Assembly (NCBI RefSeq): GCF_030695525.1
Contig: NZ_JAUYSS010000020.1
Location: 32,411-96,410, forward strand
Length of the DNA: 64,000 nt
Source of the DNA: Daejeonella sp.
GTDB lineage: Bacteria > Bacteroidota > Bacteroidia > Sphingobacteriales > Sphingobacteriaceae
Direction: 5' to 3'
Each line of letters starts with the position of its first letter. The stretch's first letter is position 1. The notes under the pieces are model-generated. The model saw nothing but the letters and a program-made list of their open reading frames with translations, ran no database searches and was not told the origin of the DNA. Made by a program: the position numbers and the translations under genes. Shown here one piece after another: positions 35,701 through 43,093 of this stretch.

Positions 35701-36008
35701 CCGGAGATGAAGCCTTTACTTCTGTTCCCGCTTTTCCGGCAGATAATAATAGTGCAAGAGACAACTTTTACCGAAATGCTGAGATTCTGGTTGAAAAAGG
35801 TGACAATATTAGGCTTCAGGATATCAACCTGAGCTATGATTTGACAAATAAGCAGTGGACCAAAATGCCCTTTAGAAAACTGTCTATGTTTATCTATCTC
35901 AATAATGGAGGCTTAGTATGGACAGCAAATAAGCAAGGAATTGACCCTGATTATCCGAATATGAAGCTCAGCCGATCCATCGCTTTCGGACTCAGGACAA
36001 CCTTATAA
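32787..36008 (+). CDS. SusC/RagA-family TonB-dependent outer-membrane transporter
   Basis: 1073 residues. A signal peptide ([20 protein letters not shown], then AQ) leads to a carboxypeptidase-D-regulatory-like domain (about 33-115: [20 protein letters not shown]) and a plug ([12 protein letters not shown] near 112; [20 protein letters not shown] and [20 protein letters not shown] near 210-235). A long beta-barrel to the C-terminus completes the SusC architecture. It imports an oligomeric substrate with the SusD lipoprotein next to it. The substrate cannot be read. No anti-sigma/ECF pair is adjacent. Confidence 0.93.
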   Translation: [1073 protein letters not shown]

Positions 36009-36065
36009 AAACAGAAGTATTAACATTCTTAATAAAGTACCATTTAAATTATAAAAAATAAACAA

Positions 36066-37418
36066 ATGAAAAAACATATTTATCCGCTTATTGCCGGAAT
36101 CATTCTATTGACTTCCGCTTGCAAAAAAGACTGGCTGGATGCCAAATCTGATAGTTCAACAATTGTTCCTCAAACACTCGAGGACATGAAACTGCTTTTA
36201 AACAACTCCGTTTTAAATTCCAATTATACAGCAATAGGAGAAGCTTCTTCTGACGATATTTTTGTCAGCAATTCAGTTTTTAGCTCTTTACCGCTACTGG
36301 ATCGAAATATTTATTCATGGCAGCCAGAAGTCTTTGTTGGGACAACGCAAGTGCTCCAGTGGAACAACTGCTACAACCAGGTTTTTATCAGCAATGTGGT
36401 ATTGGAAGGGCTGGAAAAATTGAAGGTGAATGCAAACCGGCAAGCCGAATGGAATAACACCCGGGGTCAGGCACTTTTTCATCGGGCCAAAGCTTTTTAC
36501 GACCTCCATATCGTATTTTCCAGGCCATATAATTTGCAGACTGCTGCAAATGACCCGGGTATTTCAATCAGGCTAAATTCAGACATTAATACCAAAACTG
36601 TCAGATCCAGCGTGAAGGAAGGTTATGATCAAATCAAAACCGACCTCAAAGAAGCTGTCAATCTTTTGTATCCCTTACCCAAAGTTGGAACAGATCCATC
36701 CAAAGTGGCAGCTCTGGCATTACTTGCGAGGCTAAGTTTATCAATGGGCGAATTTGAAGATGCATTAACTTATGCGGGTCAGAGTCTCAGCTTGTTTAAT
36801 ACACTAATTGATTATAATACCATAAATCCGGCAGCAGCCAACTCATTCACTGCATTCAACCAGGAAACTTCCTATTATGCAATACAGGCCCTGATAACCA
36901 TACTGGTGAATGCGAACATCAGCCCGGAATTAATCAATACCTATTCAAGCAACGACCTGCGGAAATCCGTCTTTTTCAAACTGAATACCAATGGTACTTA
37001 TTCTTTTAAAGGGAGCTATACGGGAAGTATTTTGCCCTTTGGTGGCTTTTCAAGCAACGAGTTATATCTGATTCAGGCAGAATGTTATTCGCGGAAGGGA
37101 AACACTGTTGATGCTATGAAATCTTTAAATACCCTTCTTGTAAAAAGATTTAAAACAGGTACGTTCATTCCATTAACAGCTAGCAGTGCCGAAGCAGCCT
37201 TAAGTATAATATTAAAAGAGCGAAGAAAGGAATTAGTTTATCGTGGAATGAGGTGGCAAGATCTCCGGAGGCTCAATCTGGAGCCCAAATTTGCTACAGA
37301 CCTCAGCAGGGTAATAAACGGCCAGACTTATGTACTTCCTGCCAATGATTCCCGCTATGTGTTTCCAATTCCCAATTATATAATTGATGCTACAGGCATC
37401 ACGCAAAATCCAAGATAA
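36066..37418 (+). CDS. SusD/RagB-family outer-membrane substrate-binding lipoprotein
   Basis: 450 residues. The lipoprotein signal MKKHIYPLIAGIILLTSAC is followed by KKDWLD. TPR-like helices include WNNTRGQALFHRAKAFYDL and KVAALALLARLSLSMGEFEDAL, and the C-terminus has ILKERRKELVYRGMRWQDLRR, the SusD signature. It lies 57 nt after the SusC gene and 2 nt before the thioredoxin-like gene, one operon. Confidence 0.92.
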   Translation: MKKHIYPLIAGIILLTSACKKDWLDAKSDSSTIVPQTLEDMKLLLNNSVLNSNYTAIGEASSDDIFVSNSVFSSLPLLDRNIYSWQPEVFVGTTQVLQWNNCYNQVFISNVVLEGLEKLKVNANRQAEWNNTRGQALFHRAKAFYDLHIVFSRPYNLQTAANDPGISIRLNSDINTKTVRSSVKEGYDQIKTDLKEAVNLLYPLPKVGTDPSKVAALALLARLSLSMGEFEDALTYAGQSLSLFNTLIDYNTINPAAANSFTAFNQETSYYAIQALITILVNANISPELINTYSSNDLRKSVFFKLNTNGTYSFKGSYTGSILPFGGFSSNELYLIQAECYSRKGNTVDAMKSLNTLLVKRFKTGTFIPLTASSAEAALSIILKERRKELVYRGMRWQDLRRLNLEPKFATDLSRVINGQTYVLPANDSRYVFPIPNYIIDATGITQNPR

Positions 37419-37420
37419 TT

Positions 37421-38728
37421 ATGAAAAGCAAATACACCTCCAAGCTCATACTGATGATTTTCAGTATGCTATCTTATTTGCCTGCAGGGTCACAAACTAA
37501 AAGCAACAAGGCTTTATCAATAGGAGACCACCTTCCGGCAATCCATATCAGCAAGATCCTGAATAGTACTAAGGCTGTGAGAAAAATACAGGATAATACC
37601 GAAAAACATCTGATCATTGATTTTTGGAGTCCTTATTGTAGTTATTCTGTTAAAACCTTTAAGGAACTCGATAGTATCCAACAGCTTTTTACAAAAGATC
37701 TGGAAATTATTCGTGTTACCAGGCAAACGGATCTGGATCTCAGAAAATTGTTTGTCCGATCTGAAATCGCTTCCAATTCAAAATTACCGCTTGTTTACTC
37801 AGACTCAACTTTAAGAGAATTCTTTCCCATTGAATTACCTCATCAGGTATGGGTTGATAATAAAGGAATAATCAGGGCAATTGCCAATCCGCAGAATTTC
37901 ACGGTTAAAAATGTAAAAAAACTAATTCAAAATGAAGGTTTGAATCTTTTACCAATGGATCATTTCCAGAATTTCAATCCTGCCCAACCCTTGTTCATGC
38001 AAGCCAAAATGTCTTTTTTGAATAATCTTGAACAGTTTTCTTACTATACCCGATACATAAATGGAATAAACCAGAAAGCCGGAAACACCATTGACCCGAT
38101 CACAAAACAAGTAATCAGAAGAGCTTACTATAACATGTCAGTTAAAAATCTGATCAAGCTGGCTTATGACAGTTTCGGCTCAGGAGAAAAATATGGAGCA
38201 TTATCTGACGACAGGAGGGTGATTTATGAGAAAGAGGACCCTGAAAGATTCTTCATACCAAAAGACAATAACGAATTAATTGAATGGGAATGGAACAATA
38301 CCTATTGTTATGAAATTAAGGTATTGCCTGAAAATGCTGATAGGCTGCCGAAAATGATGCAGGAAGACCTTCAACGCTTTTTTAATGTCAGTATAAATGA
38401 AGAAACAAGAATAGTGGATGGATACGCTTTAATAATAAGCGACAAAAATAAGATCCCATTGTCCTCCGGAAAAGGAAGAAGTTTAACACTGTACAATCAG
38501 AAAAGTGGAATCACAACTATAGAAAATCAATTGGTAAAACAACTTATTAAGTCATTAGAAGGAAAATTGAGAAATGATATCATTGTGGATGAAACCAATT
38601 TCAAAGAAAGGTTACTGCTACACTTTAAAGGAAGAGAAAATGTTCATGAAATGAGAGAAGAACTAAAGAAATTTGGATTTGATCTGATTCCTAAGCAAGT
38701 GGAGACTAAAATACTTGTAGTTAGATAG
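37421..38728 (+). CDS. TlpA-like thioredoxin-fold protein with a single active-site Cys
   Basis: 435 residues. An N-terminal export signal (about 1-26) precedes a TlpA/redoxin domain: LIIDFWSPYCSYSVKTFKEL near 65-84 and LPHQVWVDNKGIIRAI near 140. The usual WCxxC is PYCSYS, so only one of the two redox cysteines remains and a disulfide-reductase role is doubtful. The remaining ~260 residues are an uncharacterised C-terminal region. TlpA-like genes follow SusC/SusD pairs in many Bacteroidota. Its role here is unknown. Confidence 0.75.
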   Translation: MKSKYTSKLILMIFSMLSYLPAGSQTKSNKALSIGDHLPAIHISKILNSTKAVRKIQDNTEKHLIIDFWSPYCSYSVKTFKELDSIQQLFTKDLEIIRVTRQTDLDLRKLFVRSEIASNSKLPLVYSDSTLREFFPIELPHQVWVDNKGIIRAIANPQNFTVKNVKKLIQNEGLNLLPMDHFQNFNPAQPLFMQAKMSFLNNLEQFSYYTRYINGINQKAGNTIDPITKQVIRRAYYNMSVKNLIKLAYDSFGSGEKYGALSDDRRVIYEKEDPERFFIPKDNNELIEWEWNNTYCYEIKVLPENADRLPKMMQEDLQRFFNVSINEETRIVDGYALIISDKNKIPLSSGKGRSLTLYNQKSGITTIENQLVKQLIKSLEGKLRNDIIVDETNFKERLLLHFKGRENVHEMREELKKFGFDLIPKQVETKILVVR

Positions 38729-38739
38729 TTTTTTAATTT

Positions 38740-38770
38740 AAAAACAGCCCCATGGACCGGGGCTGTTTTT
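38740..38770. terminator. Bidirectional rho-independent terminator
   Basis: AAAAACAGCCCC (38740-38751) and GGGGCTGTTTTT (38759-38770) form a 12-bp stem with a 7-nt loop. A/T runs on both sides serve the convergent TlpA-like and DUF6520-like genes. Confidence 0.85.
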
Positions 38771-38773
38771 AAA

Positions 38774-39067
38774 TCATTCCTCTGGTCGCATAACAGGCTG
38801 AGATTGTGTTTCAGTATCCGGATCTCCGTTTACATCAAGCGTATATTCCTTAGCACAAAAATCATCGCCGCCAAGGCAACTAATTTCAGGATTTTCAATT
38901 GGGACATAAGGGGATGCAAGCAGAATTCCATCTCGATCTGTGGCAAACCATCCGGTTGATAAATTGTTATTGTTCAGGCTCTTATTTGAAAAAGCAAATG
39001 AGCTGAAAGCAAATGCCAAGCCACATACCAGGGCCAAAACATTCAGATTAATTTTAAAGGTTTTCAT
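38774..39067 (-). CDS. DUF6520-like small secreted protein
   Basis: 97 residues. A signal peptide (MKTFKINLNVLALVCGLAFA, then FSSFAFS) leads to a short exported part with two cysteines (SCLGGDDFCAKEY) and an acidic tail. Length and layout match the small DUF6520-type proteins common near SusC/SusD and MauE-like genes in Sphingobacteriales. Function unknown. Convergent with the TlpA-like gene. Confidence 0.6.
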   Translation of the reverse strand: MKTFKINLNVLALVCGLAFAFSSFAFSNKSLNNNNLSTGWFATDRDGILLASPYVPIENPEISCLGGDDFCAKEYTLDVNGDPDTETQSQPVMRPEE

Positions 39068-39172
39068 GATAATAATTTTTTTTAACTATTGCCTACTCTG
39101 TTTAAGGTTTTCGGCTTGTCCTTTCTATATCAGACATCCTGTGCCCTGGGCCGGACATCAAATTTGATTGTT

Positions 39173-39625
39173 TCAATTGTTTTTTCCCGACCTCCTTTCT
39201 TTTAAATCGATGAAAAAAGCATAGAGCGCTATGGCCAGAAAGCAGGCATTAAAGATCAGGTGCTGTGTCCAGCTTAAATTAGCTATTATGCCGCCGCAGG
39301 AACAGGGAGTATACCTGAACAGTCCCAGAACGACTGCGCCTATATACAAGCAAAAAACCCCCATTAATGCTACTGAAATAATAATACCTGTCGGGCGGGT
39401 TGTCCGGAAGGATAGTAAGAGGGCAGTCAGAATTTCAATAATACTTATACCCCATAAAATGGCCCGGGATAAGACCTTTGGAACTATCTGGTTAAGTATC
39501 TGCTGCTGCGTCTCTTCAGATTCAATTAATTTACTGACCCCTGAGTATATCCAAAGCAGTATCAGTAATGCAATTACTATCCTGTTGAGTATATCATCAT
39601 AACTTCCTGTACCATGCGAATTCAT
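39173..39625 (-). CDS. MauE/DoxX-like redox-associated membrane protein
   Basis: 150 residues with four predicted membrane helices. The N-terminal ILLWIYSGVSKLIE and the RYTPCSCGGIIANLSWTQHL motif (Cys pair followed by GG) are typical of MauE-like proteins in Bacteroidota. These are thought to take part in disulfide or cofactor maturation. Together with the adjacent DUF6520-like gene and the TlpA-like gene it suggests an envelope redox cluster. Confidence 0.75.
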   Translation of the reverse strand: MNSHGTGSYDDILNRIVIALLILLWIYSGVSKLIESEETQQQILNQIVPKVLSRAILWGISIIEILTALLLSFRTTRPTGIIISVALMGVFCLYIGAVVLGLFRYTPCSCGGIIANLSWTQHLIFNACFLAIALYAFFIDLKERRSGKNN

Positions 39626-40248
39626 AACCTAAAGTTCAGTAGAGAACCGCTGGAGAATGTGTTAAAGAAGGTACATTATGTGATGATAATTATGATTTTA
39701 TGAGGTAATAATTATTAAAAAATTGAATGGCTTATCATATTTTACCTGCATCCTCTGCGTTTGCAACCTGCCGTGTACCCATCCCGATAACTATCTGGAT
39801 CTTCATCAGCTCTAACAATTTTTGGATTGTAAATTGACCCGGAAAGGTAATGTCATTATTTAAGGATTACATCTTGCTGATTAAAAAGGTAGTGGGTTAA
39901 ACCCGCTATGATTACGAATGAGAATACGATTCCGGCCTCCGCGCCGAATCTCCTTATTTTTTTATATTGAGCAATCATCGTGGCGGAGGCCATCGTGGCG
40001 GATGCCGCGACCCCCTTTTTATATTTGTCAATCCTTAAATAATTTAACATGAGTTGGATATTAAGCTATCTAAAGATTAATATTTAACCACATAGATTGA
40101 ATTTATTATGCTCAAAAGGAAACATAGATTGAAGCGAAGCTTCAAGGCTCTCAGTGTCTAAAATGTAGGTTAGAAGCTTTAAAATGCTATGTTTCTATGT
40201 GGTTTTTTAATATTATGTCGAGTTCAAGTTAAATAGGGGTGATTAGGA
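39626..40248. repeat. Repeat-rich gap: REP at 39927-40015 and inverted-repeat element at 40086-40204
   Basis: No convincing gene. 39712-39746 (AATTGAATGGCTTATCATAT region) nearly matches 41836-41870. At 39850-39867 a lone AATGTCATTATTTAAGG copies one end of the inverted-repeat elements described later. 39927-40015 is a REP-like double hairpin. 40086-40096 (AACCACATAGA) is exactly complementary to 40194-40204, bounding a ~119-bp inverted-repeat element. A 64-codon minus-strand frame is made of REP sequence and is not counted as a gene. Confidence 0.6.
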
Positions 40249-41382
40249 TTAATCCAAATTGAGACCCAGGAAGTTTTCAAAATTATCTCTATCTATCACC
40301 TTAAACTTAGCATCAGGATAAGTATGATGGAAAGAAGATGGGATTTTTACTTTAGCTTTAGGATTCCATTTAAACTCATAAGCTGTAAGTTGTCCGTCTG
40401 ATTCTTCTATAAAATCAATCTCCTGCTGCTCTTTTGTTCTCCAATACCAATAATTCACCCATTTTTGATTATATTCAAGATGCTTAATCCGCTCTGATAC
40501 TAAGAAATTTTCCCACAACGCTCCGGAATCAGCTCTATTCTCAATCAGATTAAAATTAGCTAGTAATGCATTTCGGATCCCATTGTCATAAAAATATATT
40601 TTCCTGCTTTTCTTTAATTCTGTTCTAAGATTCCTGCTAAATGACCCTAGGCGAAAAACTATAAATGCCTGCTCCAGCAAAACAATATACTTTTCAACTG
40701 TTTTGGCATCCAAACCACATAGCTGTGATAATTCATTATAAGAAACCTGAGAACCAATCTGAAAGGCTAAGCCCTGCAATAATTTTATAAGTCCTTCGGG
40801 TTTCTTGATATTTTCCAGTAATAATAGATCCTTATATAAATAACTATCAGATAATTGCTTTAAAATCTCCCTTTCAAACCCAATATTATTTATCACCTCA
40901 GGATAATATCCAAAAACCATCCTATGCGGCAACAGCCGTCTCTCTTCAAGTAAACCATGGTGACCTACCATTTCACCAAATGATATTGGATACAACTTAT
41001 ACTCCCACTTCCTGCCGGTCAATGGTTCATTAAGATGGTTGGCTAATTCAAAGGCAGAACTTCCTGTAGCAATTAACTGTACTTCTGGTATTTGATCTGT
41101 TACTAATTTCATTCTTAAACCGATATCCTGAATACGTTGGGCCTCATCAATGATAACTGTTTTCTTATTCCCGAATATTGCTTTTAAGCGACTTGCTGAA
41201 ACATCTGAAAATAATGATTGAACATCCATTTCATCCCCATTCAACCATAATACTTCGTTCGAATTACCGAAAAGTGTCTTTAACAATGTGGTTTTACCCA
41301 CCTGTCTGGCACCTAAGATAACAATGGCTTTGCCCTTATTTAGTCGCTCTTTTATTATTTTTTCAATCTCTCTAACTACCAT
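40249..41382 (-). CDS. AAA+ ATPase with DUF4143 C-terminal domain
   Basis: 377 residues. Walker A GARQVGKTTLLK near 24-35, Walker B VIIDEAQRI near 97, and sensor-like LIATGSSAFELA are visible. The C-terminal part (YYWRTKEQQEIDFIEE, then AYEFKWN) has the PD-(D/E)xK-like EIDFI and E-K residues of DUF4143. Such proteins are widespread, often in accessory DNA, with unknown cellular roles. The start at 41382 is preceded by a TAAATTTG box. Confidence 0.85.
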   Translation of the reverse strand: MVVREIEKIIKERLNKGKAIVILGARQVGKTTLLKTLFGNSNEVLWLNGDEMDVQSLFSDVSASRLKAIFGNKKTVIIDEAQRIQDIGLRMKLVTDQIPEVQLIATGSSAFELANHLNEPLTGRKWEYKLYPISFGEMVGHHGLLEERRLLPHRMVFGYYPEVINNIGFEREILKQLSDSYLYKDLLLLENIKKPEGLIKLLQGLAFQIGSQVSYNELSQLCGLDAKTVEKYIVLLEQAFIVFRLGSFSRNLRTELKKSRKIYFYDNGIRNALLANFNLIENRADSGALWENFLVSERIKHLEYNQKWVNYWYWRTKEQQEIDFIEESDGQLTAYEFKWNPKAKVKIPSSFHHTYPDAKFKVIDRDNFENFLGLNLD

Positions 41383-41410
41383 AATCTTGCCTGATACAAA
41401 CTCTAATATA

Positions 41411-41472
41411 CAAATTTAGGGATTTGATTCCTGAAAAGTTTAGACTTTTAGGGATTTGATTCCCGAAAAGTT
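41411..41472 (-). promoter_or_regulatory. Promoter -7 box and 26-bp direct repeat upstream of the ATPase gene
   Basis: TAAATTTG (complement of 41411-41418) fits the Bacteroidota -7 element, 29 nt before the ATG. A 26-bp sequence around GGGATTTGATTCCTGAAAAG occurs at 41415-41440 and again at 41447-41472 with one change. It may be a regulator site or a duplication. Confidence 0.5.
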
Positions 41473-41496
41473 GAATAATCGAATACATTTGCTCTG

Positions 41497-41600
41497 CTAG
41501 CGCGAGCGCAATGTCATTATTTTATGGGCAGGAGATCATAGAAATCGTCAGGATCGTAATCCTTAATTTAAAGACATTGCGCGCGCACCCAGCAGTGCTT
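41497..41600. mobile_element. MITE-like inverted-repeat element (short copy)
   Basis: The left end GCTAGCGCGAGCGCAATGTC and following ATTATTT, and the right end AAAGACATTGCGCGCGC, are near-perfect inverted repeats around a ~50-bp centre. The same ends bound 55961-56246 and 58040-58328 with different contents. No transposase is encoded. To its right, 41601-41870 is repeated at 56247-56545. Confidence 0.55.
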
Positions 41601-41870
41601 GGCTGCCCTTCCCAATGAAATACAGCTCCGGGTAAAATAAACCTTACCGGAGGATTAGCTTCCGGCTTTGGGTAATTTGAAATTGAACGCGATTTCTTAC
41701 CGGAGCTAACCGGAGGAAAGGGCTGAACTAAGCTGTAATACACAGGTATTGCTTTCCAAAATCTAATAATTGTGCACCAGAGCCTTATCTGACTAATTAT
41801 AACCGCATTTTTTACCCTGACCTATCGAACTCAGGTTATTAAAAAATTGACTGGCTTATCATATTTTACC
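41601..41870. repeat. Long repeat paired with 56247-56545
   Basis: GCTCCGGGTAAAATAAACCT, CGCGATTTCTTACCGGAG, GGAAAGGGCTGAACTA, CAGGTATTGCTTTCCAAAAT and the ending ACTCAGGTT recur in the same order at 56247-56545. The right end overlaps the last codons of the Crp/Fnr-like gene. Confidence 0.65.
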
Positions 41871-42422
41871 ACGTACGGAACTGAGTGTCTCTCTAGTTAA
41901 TCCCAAATAAGATGCAGCATCTGTAACTGATATCCGTTCCCAGGGAAATTTTTCACAAAACAAGGAATAACGTTCTTTAGCACTATGAAATAAGAGAGAG
42001 CCTTTTTCGTCGCTCTTTCGTTTGGCAAGCGAAAGTATTCCATAGCCTAGTGAATGAACCTCCGGATGTGCCAGTTGCAGCCGCAATACCTGGCGTCCGC
42101 TCAAACCCAGCAGTACACTATCTTCAACCAGTTCTATATAGCGGTCAGAAGGAGTTTTCCGAAAAAAGCTTTCAGGAATTACCATAATCTCATTCTCCTT
42201 CCAGAATGAAGTGATGATACATTTTCCCGAAACTTCGTAATAATACTCTTTAGCAAGGCCATTAACCATATACCAGATCTCGTCTGCCCGTTTTCCCGGG
42301 CTGGCGAGAATCTGGCCTTTGGTGTATTGAACGCGATAGGCTATATCACGAATATAGTTTTCTGTACCTGATGCCAATGGATATATCCTGTTCAGGAATT
42401 CTGCCATAAGATCAGTTTCCAT
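41859..42422 (-). CDS. Crp/Fnr-family transcriptional regulator
   Basis: 187 residues. The cyclic-nucleotide-binding beta-barrel occupies about 20-130 (GKRADEIWYMVNGLAKEYY). The C-terminal HTH recognition part is ERISVTDAASYLGLTRETLS. The chain ends very soon after the recognition helix (SSVRGKI), and the stop codon lies inside a dispersed repeat also present at 39712-39746, so the C-terminus may be slightly trimmed. It overlaps the TetR-like gene by 11 nt. Confidence 0.85.
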   Translation of the reverse strand: METDLMAEFLNRIYPLASGTENYIRDIAYRVQYTKGQILASPGKRADEIWYMVNGLAKEYYYEVSGKCIITSFWKENEIMVIPESFFRKTPSDRYIELVEDSVLLGLSGRQVLRLQLAHPEVHSLGYGILSLAKRKSDEKGSLLFHSAKERYSLFCEKFPWERISVTDAASYLGLTRETLSSVRGKI

Positions 42423-43089
42423 TCCTAGCCTTTTTCTTTGCTTTCGCTACATCAAATGCATAGCGGATGATCTGCCGGATCGTTTTCCTTACCTCATCAC
42501 GGTGAGCCGGTATGTTGAGGTCGATACCGCAATATGGAGTAACTGGCGCATGCAGTGTCATATAATATATGCCTGCTGAGAGGAGTGATCCAATGGCTCT
42601 GAAATTTATATTGCTGCCCTCAAAATACTCATCGGTTAACTCCATGAATTTCTCGCCGAGGTGTTCCCTTGCCACAGATATGCTTTTCATTAATTTGCTG
42701 CCACTAATTTCCCATATAATGAGCTGCTGCATCTCTGCCTGGCTATAAAAAAAATCAAACTGATTTTCCAGAATGTTGGATATCGTTTCTGAAAGATCAT
42801 CATTAAGCGCCTGGTCGCTCATTTTCTCTGAAGCCAGCATCCAGTAATCTTTTTCAAGTACATATTCTTCAATTAGCCTGTCAACTGTGATGAAGTACCG
42901 GTAAATCAGTTTTTTATCAACCTGTGCCTGCCTGGCTATCTTGTTAACCCCCAATCCGGTATAACCTTCTGTTCTGATTATCTCGCCTACGGCATTAATG
43001 AGTTTACGTTTAGTAAGTTCTTTATCTTTTATTTTCGGGAATGACAGGTCCGCCTGTCTTCTCAGGTGATCTTGTCCGCTGTATTCCAT
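42412..43089 (-). CDS. TetR-family transcriptional regulator
   Basis: 225 residues. The N-terminal HTH reads KRKLINAVGEIIRTEGYTGL, then GVNKIARQAQVDKKLIYRYF (about 28-67). The ligand-binding part follows and a basic tail (KAKKKARNGN) ends the protein. It lies 4 nt after the oxoamine synthase gene and probably regulates that operon. Confidence 0.88.
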   Translation of the reverse strand: MEYSGQDHLRRQADLSFPKIKDKELTKRKLINAVGEIIRTEGYTGLGVNKIARQAQVDKKLIYRYFITVDRLIEEYVLEKDYWMLASEKMSDQALNDDLSETISNILENQFDFFYSQAEMQQLIIWEISGSKLMKSISVAREHLGEKFMELTDEYFEGSNINFRAIGSLLSAGIYYMTLHAPVTPYCGIDLNIPAHRDEVRKTIRQIIRYAFDVAKAKKKARNGN

Positions 43090-43093
43090 TACC

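Noticed and set aside
39856..40050. 64-codon minus-strand frame
   Set aside because: Most of it is a REP-like double hairpin (ASATMASATM repetition in translation) and the frame is not kept in the other REP copies.
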